From Acetobacteraceae bacterium (GTDB lineage Bacteria > Pseudomonadota > Alphaproteobacteria > Acetobacterales > Acetobacteraceae): a stretch of 64,000 bases of DNA. The translations under genes and the position numbers were made by a program. The DNA lies in the NCBI GenBank assembly GCA_009693865.1, contig SHWL01000008.1, positions 1 to 64,000 of the forward strand, read 5' to 3'. The stretch's first letter is position 1. Each line of letters starts with the position of its first letter. Under the pieces are notes generated by a model. The model made no database searches, had not been told where the DNA came from, and saw only the letters and a list, made by a program, of their open reading frames with translations. Below, in pieces: positions 34,626-43,700 of the stretch.

Positions 34626-36236
34626 ATGGACAACCAGACCGATCTTGGGCGCGATCGTGGTGCGGCGAAGGCTCTTTACGACAAACTGGAAGACCGCTGC
34701 GTGATGCGCGACCAGGTGGGCGCGAGCGACGTCTACTACGACCTGATCCGCGCGGGCCGTCCGCTGCCGGAAATCATCGCCGAGGGCGTGCGCATCCACG
34801 CGCCCTTCACCCATGTGCCGTATCACGAGCGGATCGACGACGGCTACCCGAATTTCGTCAACAACGACCATTGCCTGCTCAGCGCCCGCGCGACGATCAA
34901 TTTGAACAAGATGGTCCCCGAGAAATTCGCGATGCTGCCGATGGCGCAAACCATCTGGTACATCCCGACCGGCCTCGATATCTGGAACCAGAAGATCAAC
35001 AAGGCGCCCGGCCATTACACCCGCCATCGCGGCAATCTGGGTGAGGTCACGGCGCCGCCCGCCCCGGTGGTCTACTGGGAAGACCAGGAGCCCACGAAAC
35101 TCGACGGCCCGCTGAAGGAGCGGCTCAACCACTGGATGACCCAGGTGCATCGCGGCAACGTGATCGATGCTTATAAAGTTTTCCTGGGTTTGATGGAAAA
35201 CGGCGCGGAGCGGAAGGACGTCCTGGCGGAAATGTGCTGCGCCGGGTTGATGGATGTGCAGGATCGGATTTTCAACAACCGGTCCTATACGACCGGCCAC
35301 AAAGCCTACCGCGCGCGGGCGACGGTTGAGATCGGCAACTTGCTTGGCTGGGAAAATGCCCATGATGTCGTCTATGCGGGCGCGTTGGATATCGCGGTTG
35401 GGCCGCGCTGGTATTCCACGTACGAAATGGCTTGCAACTACGTCAAAATGAACATCGAGGGGGAGGCGCTGCACGCGGTCCCCTACGGTGGCGTCTGCGA
35501 GGCCGAAGTCGCGATGCTCCGGCAAACCGGCCCGGTCACCAAGGAAGAGTGCCGGCACCTGGTCGATACCGTACTGCTCAACACCGAAATCGCGGTGCTG
35601 GAGGAGGTGACGGCGCTGTTGAAGGCCGGCAAGAACCCCAGGCGTATTCTGGATGCGTTGCAACTGGCGGTGGGCCAGACCGTACTGCGAACGCACACGC
35701 CCGAAAACTTCAACATGCCGCATCATTGTTACGAGTACCACAACACGCTGGCGTGGTTCTGGGACAATTTCAATCATCCGCGGCGGCTGCGGCTGCTTTA
35801 CGTCGCCGCCAGCTTCGCCAGCCGCGTCGCCGGCAACCAGATCGCTCTGGGCGATGTGCATCCCGAGAATTTCCCGACCGCGAATGCGGGCGGCCTGTCG
35901 CAGGCGCAGGTGCTGGACCGGGTGGACGCGGCGATCTGCGCGTTGAACGGGCCCGACAGCGTGGGCTGGACGCAGGCCTATTGCGACGGCTTCTCCGACC
36001 GCGGGCCGCTCGTCTCCCGCATCGCGCTGGCGGCGGCTAAGCTTGGCAACGATCCGCACAACCAGGAAATCGCTCAGTGCATGCTGATGGATTATGGCAC
36101 CAATCAATTGCCGGATCGGGACCGGTTGCTGGTGGCCGCCGCCTATCACACCGCGATGCACCGCAAATACGGCGATCCGCTGGAGCCAGCGAAGCGCTTC
36201 GCCAAAGCCTTCGACATGCCGGAGCTGGCCGCCTGA
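34626..36236 (+). CDS. Unrecognised conserved-looking protein, 536 residues
   Basis: A 536-residue soluble protein; no signal peptide or membrane segment is seen. It is rich in aromatic residues, Trp and His (HAPFTHVPYHERIDDGY, PHHCYEYHNTLAWFWDN, NRSYTTGHKAYRARATVE), which suggests metal or cofactor binding. No family is recognised. The ATG at 34626 was chosen because the upstream extension to 34521 crosses the divergent promoter region. Its stop shares one base with the start of the TfdA-like dioxygenase, so the two are co-translated and probably work in the same reaction sequence. Confidence 0.85.
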   Translation: MDNQTDLGRDRGAAKALYDKLEDRCVMRDQVGASDVYYDLIRAGRPLPEIIAEGVRIHAPFTHVPYHERIDDGYPNFVNNDHCLLSARATINLNKMVPEKFAMLPMAQTIWYIPTGLDIWNQKINKAPGHYTRHRGNLGEVTAPPAPVVYWEDQEPTKLDGPLKERLNHWMTQVHRGNVIDAYKVFLGLMENGAERKDVLAEMCCAGLMDVQDRIFNNRSYTTGHKAYRARATVEIGNLLGWENAHDVVYAGALDIAVGPRWYSTYEMACNYVKMNIEGEALHAVPYGGVCEAEVAMLRQTGPVTKEECRHLVDTVLLNTEIAVLEEVTALLKAGKNPRRILDALQLAVGQTVLRTHTPENFNMPHHCYEYHNTLAWFWDNFNHPRRLRLLYVAASFASRVAGNQIALGDVHPENFPTANAGGLSQAQVLDRVDAAICALNGPDSVGWTQAYCDGFSDRGPLVSRIALAAAKLGNDPHNQEIAQCMLMDYGTNQLPDRDRLLVAAAYHTAMHRKYGDPLEPAKRFAKAFDMPELAA

Positions 36237-37129
36237 TGAGCCTGTCCATCAATCCCATCGATCCGGTCTCTCGCCCGTTCTTCGCGGGCGAGGCGTCCGG
36301 CATCGACATCACGCGTCCGCTCAACCGGGAGGAGGCGGCCGCGATCGAGGCCGGAATGGACCAGTACGGCGTGCTGGTCTTCCACGATCAACGGTTCGAC
36401 GATAACGCCCAGATGGCGTTCAGCCGGAGTTTCGGGGATCTGGAACTCGCGACCGGCGACCTCAATTTCCATAAGGGACGCCGGCTGGAGTCGGCGCATA
36501 TGAACGACATCTCCAACCTGGACCTCGACAACCAGGTGCTGGCCCGGGATTCCCGCCGCCGTCTGTTCAGTCTTGGCAACCGGATGTGGCACTCGGACAG
36601 TTCGTTCAAGGAAGTGCCGGCGAAGTTTTCGTTGCTGTCCGCGCGAATCATTCCCTCGGCGGGTGGTAACACCGAGTTCGCCGACATGCGTGCCGCCTAT
36701 GAGTCGCTGGAGGACGAACTGAAAGCCGAGTGCGAAGACCTGGTCTGCGAGCACAGCCAGCTTTATTCGCGGGCCGTGCTTGGTTTCACCGACTTTACAG
36801 ATGATGACAGGGAGAGATTCAAACCGGTCCAACAACGGTTGGTCCGGCGGCATCCGTCGACGGGGCGCAAATCGCTGTATCTCGCGTCCCACGCGGGTGC
36901 GATCCTCGGTTGGCCGGTGCCGGAGGCGCGGCAATTCCTGCGCGATCTGGTGGAGCACGCGACGCAGCGAAAGTTCGTTTATTCGCACGCGTGGAAGCAG
37001 TTCGATCTGGTGATGTGGGACAATCGCGCGACGATGCACCGGGCTCGGCCGTTTCCCTCGATGGAGGTGCGCGACATGCACCGGACGACGGTGGCGTGCG
37101 AACGATCGACGATGGCGGAGGCGGCCTGA
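36236..37129 (+). CDS. TauD/TfdA-family Fe(II)/2-oxoglutarate dioxygenase
   Basis: A 297-residue dioxygenase. The metal triad is visible: H-x-D in MWHSDSSFKEVP and a distal histidine in NRATMHRARPF, with the 2-oxoglutarate-binding arginine following that histidine in the family (RARPF). The layout is closest to the TfdA (2,4-D dioxygenase) branch. It would hydroxylate or cleave an ether-, sulfonate- or amine-type substrate. It is coupled to the preceding unknown gene by a one-base overlap; the substrate is unknown. Confidence 0.9.
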   Translation: MSLSINPIDPVSRPFFAGEASGIDITRPLNREEAAAIEAGMDQYGVLVFHDQRFDDNAQMAFSRSFGDLELATGDLNFHKGRRLESAHMNDISNLDLDNQVLARDSRRRLFSLGNRMWHSDSSFKEVPAKFSLLSARIIPSAGGNTEFADMRAAYESLEDELKAECEDLVCEHSQLYSRAVLGFTDFTDDDRERFKPVQQRLVRRHPSTGRKSLYLASHAGAILGWPVPEARQFLRDLVEHATQRKFVYSHAWKQFDLVMWDNRATMHRARPFPSMEVRDMHRTTVACERSTMAEAA

Positions 37130-37138
37130 CGAGGTTCC

Positions 37139-37648
37139 ATGGCGGATATCCAGGAGGCCAGTCTTTACGATCGCGATTTTTGCGAATGGGCCAATGGCCA
37201 GGCGCGGGCCGTGCGTGTCCTGCGCGATGCGACTTCTGGGCAGGGTAACCTCCCTGGCGCGCTTGAGAACCTGGACTGGGAACACCTGATCGAGGAGCTG
37301 GAAGATTTGGCTGGGCGGCATCGCTCAGAGCTACGCTGTCGTATCGCCACGATTGCCGAGTATTTGGTAAAGTTGGAACTCAGCCAGGAAGCGGGACCCC
37401 GGCCCGGGTGGCGGGAAACTGTCCGGCGATTCCGCTTGGAAATCGACCTCTTGCTTGTCCAAAGTCCATCCCTGCGGAGGGAAGTGCCGGGAATCCCGGA
37501 GATGGCCCTCATGGCCAAAGTGGCGAAAAATGCGGTTGAGACTCTGGCCGACCTTGGAGAGGTTCCCGCGCGGACAACCGCCCCAACCTACACGGAAGTC
37601 CAGATACTTGAGGACTGGTGGCCCGCCCAAGGAGGAAACGGCGCATGA
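37139..37648 (+). CDS. DUF29-family protein
   Basis: A 169-residue DUF29 protein. The family hallmark is the LDWEHLIEELEDLAG stretch followed by a long helix rich in charged residues. DUF29 proteins are small helical proteins of unknown function, common in cyanobacteria and alphaproteobacteria and often found near mobile or toxin-like genes. It starts nine bases after the dioxygenase and overlaps the EthD-like gene by ATGA. Confidence 0.88.
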   Translation: MADIQEASLYDRDFCEWANGQARAVRVLRDATSGQGNLPGALENLDWEHLIEELEDLAGRHRSELRCRIATIAEYLVKLELSQEAGPRPGWRETVRRFRLEIDLLLVQSPSLRREVPGIPEMALMAKVAKNAVETLADLGEVPARTTAPTYTEVQILEDWWPAQGGNGA

Positions 37649-37995
37649 TCAAATCGCTCGGGTTACTGACCCGCAAACCGCATCTGACTCACGAACAATT
37701 CGTGGATCATTGGTTGAACATACACGGCCCGCTGGCGCACGCGGTGCCGGGCGTGCGGCGTTACGTGCAGTCGCACATCGTTGGCACGCGCACCCGTCCC
37801 GACATCCCCGAAACCCAGGTCGAGATCGATGGCATCGCGGAAATGTGGTTCGACACCGCGGCAGATCAGCAGCGCGCCGCCGCCTCGCCGGAAATGAAAA
37901 TCCTGACGGACGACGGCGCGCTGTTCATTGGTCAGATCAAAAGTTTCGTCATCGACGAAAAGCAGATCATTCCGCCGCCGCCGACGCCTCGCTGA
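37645..37995 (+). CDS. EthD-family dimeric alpha-beta barrel protein
   Basis: A 116-residue EthD domain protein. It begins MIKSLGLLTRKPHLTHEQFVDHW and has the conserved HGPLA segment and a central RRYVQSHIVG. EthD proteins assist degradation of ethers or polyketide-like compounds; the exact reaction is usually unknown. The start at 37645 follows the ATGA overlap with the DUF29 gene; the frame is open to 37618. Its 3' end overlaps the opposing cupin gene by 29 bases. Confidence 0.87.
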   Translation: MIKSLGLLTRKPHLTHEQFVDHWLNIHGPLAHAVPGVRRYVQSHIVGTRTRPDIPETQVEIDGIAEMWFDTAADQQRAAASPEMKILTDDGALFIGQIKSFVIDEKQIIPPPPTPR

Positions 37996-38491
37996 CGGCC
38001 TGATACGGCAGGCGTTTGATCTTCGCCATGTTCATGCCCTCGATCCGCAGCAGCCGTGTGGCGCTTTTGCGTTCCGGGGAGTGCAGGACGCCGGTGTCGT
38101 ACAGATAGGCGTCGCCCACCTTCATCACGTAGTTGTGGTTGAACTTCGCCTTGCCGGGGGTCGACTCGGTCGGCCGCGCCACGCAGTCCCAGGCCGTCAT
38201 GATCGTCTCGCCCGCAGCCTGGCCGTAGATGGCCCAGGAGGGACCGTGATCGTGGGGGTTGGAGCCTTTGGCGCCGGTGTAGCCATGGGCGAGGACGGTG
38301 AAGCCAAGTTCGGCGTCTTCGTACAGGATATGCCGCTCGGGCGTGCTGTCCGGAATATAGGTGGCGATGAAATCGGGATCGTTCAGAGCGTGTCTCACCA
38401 GGTCGCGGACCTTTTCCCGGCCCGGGGTGCCTGGCTGGGACGTCAGCGCGGCGCGGCAATCGGCGACGAAGGTGTCAAGTTTACTGGCCAT
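37967..38491 (-). CDS. Cupin-type metal enzyme (cysteine dioxygenase-like fold)
   Basis: A 174-residue cupin. The metal motif is PHDHGPSWAIYGQAAGE, with a later histidine in TGVLHSPERK. The N-terminal helical part and the spacing resemble thiol-dioxygenase-like cupins, but the family assignment is tentative. The start at 38491 gives MASKLDTFVADCR, which fits a soluble protein; the open frame to 38596 is not family-like. It starts 16 bases after the preceding unknown gene and forms a two-gene operon with it. Confidence 0.75.
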   Translation of the reverse strand: MASKLDTFVADCRAALTSQPGTPGREKVRDLVRHALNDPDFIATYIPDSTPERHILYEDAELGFTVLAHGYTGAKGSNPHDHGPSWAIYGQAAGETIMTAWDCVARPTESTPGKAKFNHNYVMKVGDAYLYDTGVLHSPERKSATRLLRIEGMNMAKIKRLPYQAVSEASAAAE

Positions 38492-38507
38492 TTCTCCGTT
38501 CTCCTGT

Positions 38508-38924
38508 TCAGCGGCGGTAGGGGTAGCATTGGGCGCGGTCCAGCGTGAGGCCAAAGTGGTCGGCCAATGCTTCGATCGCGGGGGCGTGGTCGGCATAAGG
38601 ATCGGCGTTCGCGGGCCCGACGATGATAGAGGCCCCGCCGGATTTGGCGCCGGGCGGTAGCATCGCGGTCACGAGGCCCTTGCCATCCTGGTTGCGCAGG
38701 GTCAGGAACAGCGGCATTGAGCGCCTGATATGCGCTTCCTTGCCGATGTCCTGTTCGAAGTAGACGCTGCTCATCGGACGGAAGCTCTCGGTGGCCCGTT
38801 CGCGTTCCCGGCGGTAGTGTTTTTCGACCGCGTGCCGCATTTCCTCGGATTCGGCGACGGCCTCGGCTTCCGTCATAAGGCGGAACCACGTTTCATCGTT
38901 CGGTGCATCGCAAACATATTCCAT
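38508..38924 (-). CDS. Unrecognised 138-residue protein
   Basis: A small, probably soluble, charged protein (MEYVCDAPNDETWFRLMTE, then many Arg/Glu). No family is recognised. The ATG at 38924 has a CGGAG-type site; longer starts at 38948 and 39050 are possible but would enter the divergent promoter region. It is the first gene of a two-gene operon with the cupin, divergent from the GMC oxidoreductase at 39041. A link to the cupin reaction is plausible only from context. Confidence 0.65.
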   Translation of the reverse strand: MEYVCDAPNDETWFRLMTEAEAVAESEEMRHAVEKHYRRERERATESFRPMSSVYFEQDIGKEAHIRRSMPLFLTLRNQDGKGLVTAMLPPGAKSGGASIIVGPANADPYADHAPAIEALADHFGLTLDRAQCYPYRR

Positions 38925-39040
38925 GCGGGCTCCGTTCTGGCGATCCATGCTTGGACTGATTTCCGGCGCGAGTTTAGGATGGAAACGAGGAAAGACGCAA
39001 CGGAGTGGGGAAATTGGCCGGAAACGCCAGAGAAACAGGC

Positions 39041-40681
39041 ATGGAAACATACGATTATGTGATCGTTGGAAGCGGCGCGGCGGGCTCCGTTCTGTGCCGC
39101 CGCCTGACCGAGGATCCGGGCGTCACGGTCTGCGTCCTGGAATGCGGCCCGCCCGACCGGCACCCCTACATCCATATTCCCGCCGGTTTCATCAAGATGC
39201 TGTTCAACCCCTCTTACACCTGGCAGTTCCAGACCGAGCCAGGGGAGGGCATCAATGGCCGCCGCATCCCGACGACGCAGGGGCGGACTCTGGGCGGGTC
39301 CAGTTCGATCAACGGCATGATCTATAACCGCGGCCAGCGGGCGGACTTCGATCATTGGGCTCAACGCGGCAATCGCGGCTGGGGATACGTCGATATCCTG
39401 CCTTATTTCAAGCGAGGGGAAAATCGCATTGGCGCGGGCGACGATCGCATCCACGGGCGTCAGGGCAGTCTGCCGGTCACTGACATGGACTGGTTCCATC
39501 CAATTTGCGACGCCTTCATGGACGGTGCCGGGGAGCTGGGGATTCCCCGTTGCGAGGATTACAACTCCGGCGATAACCAGGCGGGCGTTGGATATTTTCA
39601 ACGGCTGATCGATGGTGGTTACCGGCGTTCGGCGGCGCGCGTGTTTCTGCATCCGGCGCGGACCTCCGGCCAGTTGGATGTGCGGACCGCCGCGCGCGCG
39701 TCGCAAATCCTGTTTGAGGGCACGCGTGCGAAAGGCGTGCGTTACGTCGATGACCGGGATCGGATAACGGTCCGGGACGTGTTCGCGCGCAAGGAAGTGA
39801 TCGTCTCGTCGGGTACCGCCAATACCGCGAAACTGCTGCAAATCTCCGGCGTCGGGCCCGCGTCCCTGCTGGGCGATCTCGGCGTGAAGGTAATCGCCGA
39901 TCTGCCCGTCGGGGAGAATTTCCGCGATCATTACACGGCTCGCCTCGTCGCGCGGGTGAAAAACGTCCGGACCATCAACGAGATGGCGAGCGGTTTCGGC
40001 CTCGCCGGACAAATCGCGCGATGGATCCTTGGACGGCCATCTATTCTGGCGGTCAGTCCCTCGCTGGTGCACTGGTTCTGGAATTCCGAGGACGGGTCGC
40101 GCCAGCCCGATCTGCAAGGCGTGTTCACGCCCGCGAGTTACAAGCAAGGTTTCGTGGGAATGCTGGACAACTACCCCGGAATGACGGCCGGCGTGTGGCA
40201 GCACCGGCCCGAAAGCATCGGTTACGTCCGCGCCCGTTCCACCGATCCGTTCGAGGATCCGGCGATCCAACCGAATTATTTGACGGACCCGATGGACCGG
40301 CGGGTGATGCTCAACGGCATGAAACTGGCGCGGAAACTGCTTCATACCCAGGCATTGGCGCCGTATTTCGATTGTGACGAGCTGCCCGGGCCTGGCGTTC
40401 AGAGCGACGACGAGTGGCTGGATTTCGCGCGCCAATACGGGTCGACCTGTTATCATCTGATCGGTACCGCGCGGATGGGACCGGCGAGCGACAAGACCTC
40501 GGTCGTCGGCGACCAGTTGCTGGTCCATGGTCTGCAAGGGCTCCGCGTGGTGGATGCGTCTGTCATGCCGAACATGCCCTCGGCGAATACGTACAGTTCG
40601 ACGATGATGATCGCCGAGAAGGCGTCTGACATGATCCGGGGGCGGGAGCCGCTGGCACCAGTGGAGGGGATCGCGGCATGA
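39041..40681 (+). CDS. GMC-family oxidoreductase
   Basis: A 546-residue FAD alcohol oxidoreductase of the glucose-methanol-choline family. The ADP-binding motif VGSGAAGSVLCRRL starts the protein. The GMC signature GRTLGGSSSINGMIYNRG follows, and the catalytic histidine is in STCYHLIGTARMG. In the last motif, ANTYSSTMMIAEKASDM, Tyr518 stands where most members have an Asn or His that completes the active-site pair. It would oxidise an alcohol or related group. The ATG at 39041 begins the family-like part. The PEP-mutase-family gene overlaps its stop by ATGA. Confidence 0.9.
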   Translation: METYDYVIVGSGAAGSVLCRRLTEDPGVTVCVLECGPPDRHPYIHIPAGFIKMLFNPSYTWQFQTEPGEGINGRRIPTTQGRTLGGSSSINGMIYNRGQRADFDHWAQRGNRGWGYVDILPYFKRGENRIGAGDDRIHGRQGSLPVTDMDWFHPICDAFMDGAGELGIPRCEDYNSGDNQAGVGYFQRLIDGGYRRSAARVFLHPARTSGQLDVRTAARASQILFEGTRAKGVRYVDDRDRITVRDVFARKEVIVSSGTANTAKLLQISGVGPASLLGDLGVKVIADLPVGENFRDHYTARLVARVKNVRTINEMASGFGLAGQIARWILGRPSILAVSPSLVHWFWNSEDGSRQPDLQGVFTPASYKQGFVGMLDNYPGMTAGVWQHRPESIGYVRARSTDPFEDPAIQPNYLTDPMDRRVMLNGMKLARKLLHTQALAPYFDCDELPGPGVQSDDEWLDFARQYGSTCYHLIGTARMGPASDKTSVVGDQLLVHGLQGLRVVDASVMPNMPSANTYSSTMMIAEKASDMIRGREPLAPVEGIAA

Positions 40682-41496
40682 ACCAATATGAACGGGCTCT
40701 GGCCTTCCGCGCGTTGCATGACGCGCCAGAGGCGTTCGTGATCGCCAATGCCTGGGATGCCGGGTCGGCGAAGCTGCTTGCCGCGCTTGGCTTCAAGGCC
40801 CTGGCGACGTCCTCCGGCGCGCACGCGGGCGTGATGGGCCGGACCGACGGCCATGTCACCCGGGAGGAAGCCTGCCAGCATGCGGGCGCGATCGCGGAGG
40901 CGACCAGCCTTCCGGTGTCCGCCGATATGGAAAAGGGCTTCGGCGATACGACCCACGACGCGGAGCTGACCATCGCGTTGGCCGCGTCGGTGGGCCTCGT
41001 TGGCGCCTCGATCGAGGACGCGACCGGCGATCCGTCGCATCCGCTGCTCGATCCGGTACTCGCGGCGGAGCGGATCGCGGCCGCGGCGCGGGTGGCCCAT
41101 GGTTTCGGGTTCCCGTTCATGCTGACGGCGCGGACGGAGAATTATCTGCGCGGCAATCCCGACCTGAACGACACCATCCGCCGGTTGCAGGCGTTCGAGG
41201 CGGCAGGCGCGGATGTGCTGATGGCGCCCGGCCTGCCGGATCTGGACGCGGTGCGGGCGGTTTGCGCCGCCGTGACGAAGCCGGTGAATTTCATGGCGGG
41301 GATCAAGGGGAAATCGTTCACGGTGGCGGAGTTGGCAGCGGCGGGCGTGAAACGCATCAGCCTGGCGACGTCGCTGTATCGCGCGGCGATGACGGGCGTG
41401 CTGGCGGCGGCGACCGAGGTGCGTGACCACGGCACGTTCGGTTATCTTGACGGCACCTTACCCACACCGGACTGGAACCGGTTCATGACGGGGTGA
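40678..41496 (+). CDS. Isocitrate lyase/PEP mutase superfamily lyase
   Basis: A 272-residue TIM-barrel lyase. The metal and catalytic segments SADMEKGFGD, GASIEDATGD and LTARTENYLRG are those of the PEP mutase/oxaloacetate decarboxylase-like branch. Members cleave C-C or P-C bonds next to a carboxylate (2-methylisocitrate lyase, phosphonopyruvate hydrolase, oxaloacetate decarboxylase). It is co-translated with the GMC oxidoreductase through ATGA. The exact reaction is undetermined. Confidence 0.88.
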   Translation: MNQYERALAFRALHDAPEAFVIANAWDAGSAKLLAALGFKALATSSGAHAGVMGRTDGHVTREEACQHAGAIAEATSLPVSADMEKGFGDTTHDAELTIALAASVGLVGASIEDATGDPSHPLLDPVLAAERIAAAARVAHGFGFPFMLTARTENYLRGNPDLNDTIRRLQAFEAAGADVLMAPGLPDLDAVRAVCAAVTKPVNFMAGIKGKSFTVAELAAAGVKRISLATSLYRAAMTGVLAAATEVRDHGTFGYLDGTLPTPDWNRFMTG

Positions 41497-41540
41497 ATCC
41501 GCCCGCCGCGGTTGCTTTGTTCTCGCCTGAAAGGTTCTCC

Positions 41541-41786
41541 ATGTCCGACACGCCGCCCGACCACCTTTGCAATAATCCCGCCAGCCCGTTCCACGACGAA
41601 GCCGCTTTGGCGCGCGGCATCGGGATCCGGTTCAAAGGCGTCGAACGCACGACCGTCGAGGAATATTGCATCAGCGAGGGCTGGGTCCGCATGGCCATCG
41701 GCAAGACGGTCGACCGCAAGGGGCATCCGCTGACGATGAAATTGAACGGCCCGGTCGAGGCGTGGTTCCGTGACACGGGCGGGTAG
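41541..41786 (+). CDS. DUF3297-family small protein
   Basis: An 81-residue protein. It matches the DUF3297 family, whose members carry RGIGIRFKG and the sequence EEYCISEGWVR and end in LNGPVEAWF. The family is small, alphaproteobacterial and of unknown function. The ATG at 41541 fits the family N-terminus; the frame is open to 41493. Its stop lies five bases before the convergent TOPRIM-like gene. Confidence 0.88.
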   Translation: MSDTPPDHLCNNPASPFHDEAALARGIGIRFKGVERTTVEEYCISEGWVRMAIGKTVDRKGHPLTMKLNGPVEAWFRDTGG

Positions 41787-41791
41787 CTTGC

Positions 41792-42397
41792 TTACGGAAT
41801 ATCAATCGCGGCTCGCCATCCGCGGATGACTGGCCGAAGCTCGGAAAGAAAGTGTGCCAGCGACGGGTCGCTCCGCGCGGAGCGGTCGAGATCCATTGCG
41901 TTCACAATATCCTCGGCGTATTCGATGCCACCCAGGGCTGGGGAGATGCCGGTCTGACGGATAGCGTCCCTCAGGAGCTTCTTATACCGGTCCCGCTCAC
42001 ATTTTTGGTCTGGCGCCTGACATCCGACATCAAGCACGGCTTTGAACGCCGAAGGGTCTATTAACAGCCATCTTTCTATATGTGGATCGGGAACCGCGCA
42101 TACGACCCGGAGACCGGGAATACGATCTGTCAGATTCGTGATATCGTTCCTCCGTTTAATGTAGCCCTCGCAATTTCCATCCGTGGCGACAACAATCAGG
42201 TCGGGAAAGCGGCCTCGATCACGCTGAATGTCCCGCAACAGCAATCTGAGCTCCTTGATGACCGCCCCATGACCGCGCGTCGCGTTTCGCCAGACCTGAG
42301 TAAATGGGACGCCCTCTTCGTCAAAAAGACGATTCAGGATTGTGGAGATGATTTTCTTATGGCTCGAGTCCTCACCGAAACAGACGATTTCAATCAT
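41792..42397 (-). CDS. Putative TOPRIM-like nuclease partner (DUF4276-like)
   Basis: A 201-residue protein starting MIEIVCFGEDSSHKK. The acidic positions (Glu in the first strand, Asp/Asn in VVATDGNCEGY) and the PDPHIERWLL segment resemble TOPRIM-fold or DUF4276-like proteins paired with OLD-type ATPases. The start at 42397 was chosen because its ATG overlaps the ATPase stop by eight bases (ATGATTGA); the upstream extension to 42439 runs inside the ATPase frame. The nuclease role is an inference from the partner and the fold-like motifs. Confidence 0.7.
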   Translation of the reverse strand: MIEIVCFGEDSSHKKIISTILNRLFDEEGVPFTQVWRNATRGHGAVIKELRLLLRDIQRDRGRFPDLIVVATDGNCEGYIKRRNDITNLTDRIPGLRVVCAVPDPHIERWLLIDPSAFKAVLDVGCQAPDQKCERDRYKKLLRDAIRQTGISPALGGIEYAEDIVNAMDLDRSARSDPSLAHFLSELRPVIRGWRAAIDIP

Positions 42398-43700
42398 TGA
42401 AATCTCCACGCCGCATGCGCTCTGAAAAGGTGAGTTCATCCATATCTTTCAATGCATCGTCGATAACTCGCTCGTTGAACAGAGGGCCAGGAATGGCCTG
42501 TTCCAACGGCGATATGTCAGTCGCGCCATTGACCCGCTTACAGACAAACAGACTTTCTCCCCGAATAAGGTCAGGTAGCATGGGAGAGTGAGTTGTAACG
42601 ATATATTGCGTGTCCCCGTCAGCGGCGCGATTTCGCAGCAATTCCGCGACTGTTTCGATACGCGTTGGGTGAATGCCATTTTCCGGTTCTTCGAAGCCAA
42701 CCAACGAAGGTTGTTCGCCCGCGCCGCCCAGAGCGAGGAGCCCGAGAATGCGCAATGTTCCTTCCGACAGTAAACGTGCCGGGATGGCGGTGCCATTCTC
42801 TATCATCGTCAGCTCGATTTCACCCAGGTCGTTCACTTCCACGCCGATGCCCTCGGCCTGAGGTAAAATCACTCGCAACGATCGTTGAAAGTTTTCAAAC
42901 TGCTTTGGACTAAGGGCTTTCAACGTGTTGAGATAGGAGGCCAGTTCCTCCCCCATTTGCCCGATATGTCTGACTTCCTTGACGGCATTGGAGGACCGCA
43001 TCCGCTCGCGTGGTTCAAAATAAAAGAAGAGCCAGCTTGCGAATTCCTGTCGGGCGGCGACGAGGTGGGGGTAATGCGGCGGGTAATGCGGTAGCGATAG
43101 GATGCTATGGTCAAGCAGCCGGTCATGGTAAATCGGGTGTCCCTGCCCCTCAAGCCGCATCCTCAGGCGATCTCCTTCGCCGTATAGAAATGGGACGCGG
43201 CTTTTGGTAGGTTCGCCATTCTTGCTCAGCGCGGCCAGGTATTCGTCGGCGACGCGTAGAAAGCCAGTACGTGGCAGCATCTCGACAACGATTTTGTAAC
43301 GTAAATATTTCTCCCGGACTGCCTTTTTCACCTCCTCCCCGGCCTCTGGGCCGTTCGGATTCGTTCGGCGCATGTCCCTGATCTGGCGGTCGACCGCATC
43401 GATTACCTGCTGGGACAACTGGATATCCGCTTCGATGGAAAACCTAAGAGTTTGAGACGAGAGCGATTCTCGCACTCCGCCTGGCCCAAAGGTGAACGAC
43501 TCCAGCGGCTTGCCGCGGTATGGCGGCTCGAACGCTTCCTTCAGTGTGCGAGACGTGGTCAACTTTGACAGTAATTGCAGGCAATCCAGAAAGTTGCTCT
43601 TGCCAGCGGCGTTGGGTCCCATTAACAGGGCAAGCGCGGGCAGCCGGACCTCGACGTCCTGTAGCGATTTATAGCCCTTGATGCGGATCCGGGTCAGCAT
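42390..43700 (-). CDS. AAA_21-type ATPase of a second ATPase/nuclease pair
   Basis: A 436-residue ATPase. It starts MLTRIRIKGYKSLQD, has Walker A GPNAAGKSN at residues 28-36, a signature-like LLSEGTLRILGLLAL, Walker B LVGFEEPENGIHPTRI and the switch THSPMLPDL. This is the RecF/OLD-like architecture found in several anti-phage modules. It overlaps the TOPRIM-like gene downstream by eight bases. The sequence is more AT-rich than the flanking genes, which suggests acquisition. It is divergent from the Lon-like gene. Confidence 0.85.
   Translation of the reverse strand: MLTRIRIKGYKSLQDVEVRLPALALLMGPNAAGKSNFLDCLQLLSKLTTSRTLKEAFEPPYRGKPLESFTFGPGGVRESLSSQTLRFSIEADIQLSQQVIDAVDRQIRDMRRTNPNGPEAGEEVKKAVREKYLRYKIVVEMLPRTGFLRVADEYLAALSKNGEPTKSRVPFLYGEGDRLRMRLEGQGHPIYHDRLLDHSILSLPHYPPHYPHLVAARQEFASWLFFYFEPRERMRSSNAVKEVRHIGQMGEELASYLNTLKALSPKQFENFQRSLRVILPQAEGIGVEVNDLGEIELTMIENGTAIPARLLSEGTLRILGLLALGGAGEQPSLVGFEEPENGIHPTRIETVAELLRNRAADGDTQYIVTTHSPMLPDLIRGESLFVCKRVNGATDISPLEQAIPGPLFNERVIDDALKDMDELTFSERMRRGDFND

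Noticed and set aside
34524-36161. Minus-strand frame of 545 codons
   Set aside because: Antisense of the unknown 536-residue gene, without recognisable motifs.
38873-40537. Minus-strand frame of 554 codons
   Set aside because: Antisense of the GMC oxidoreductase.
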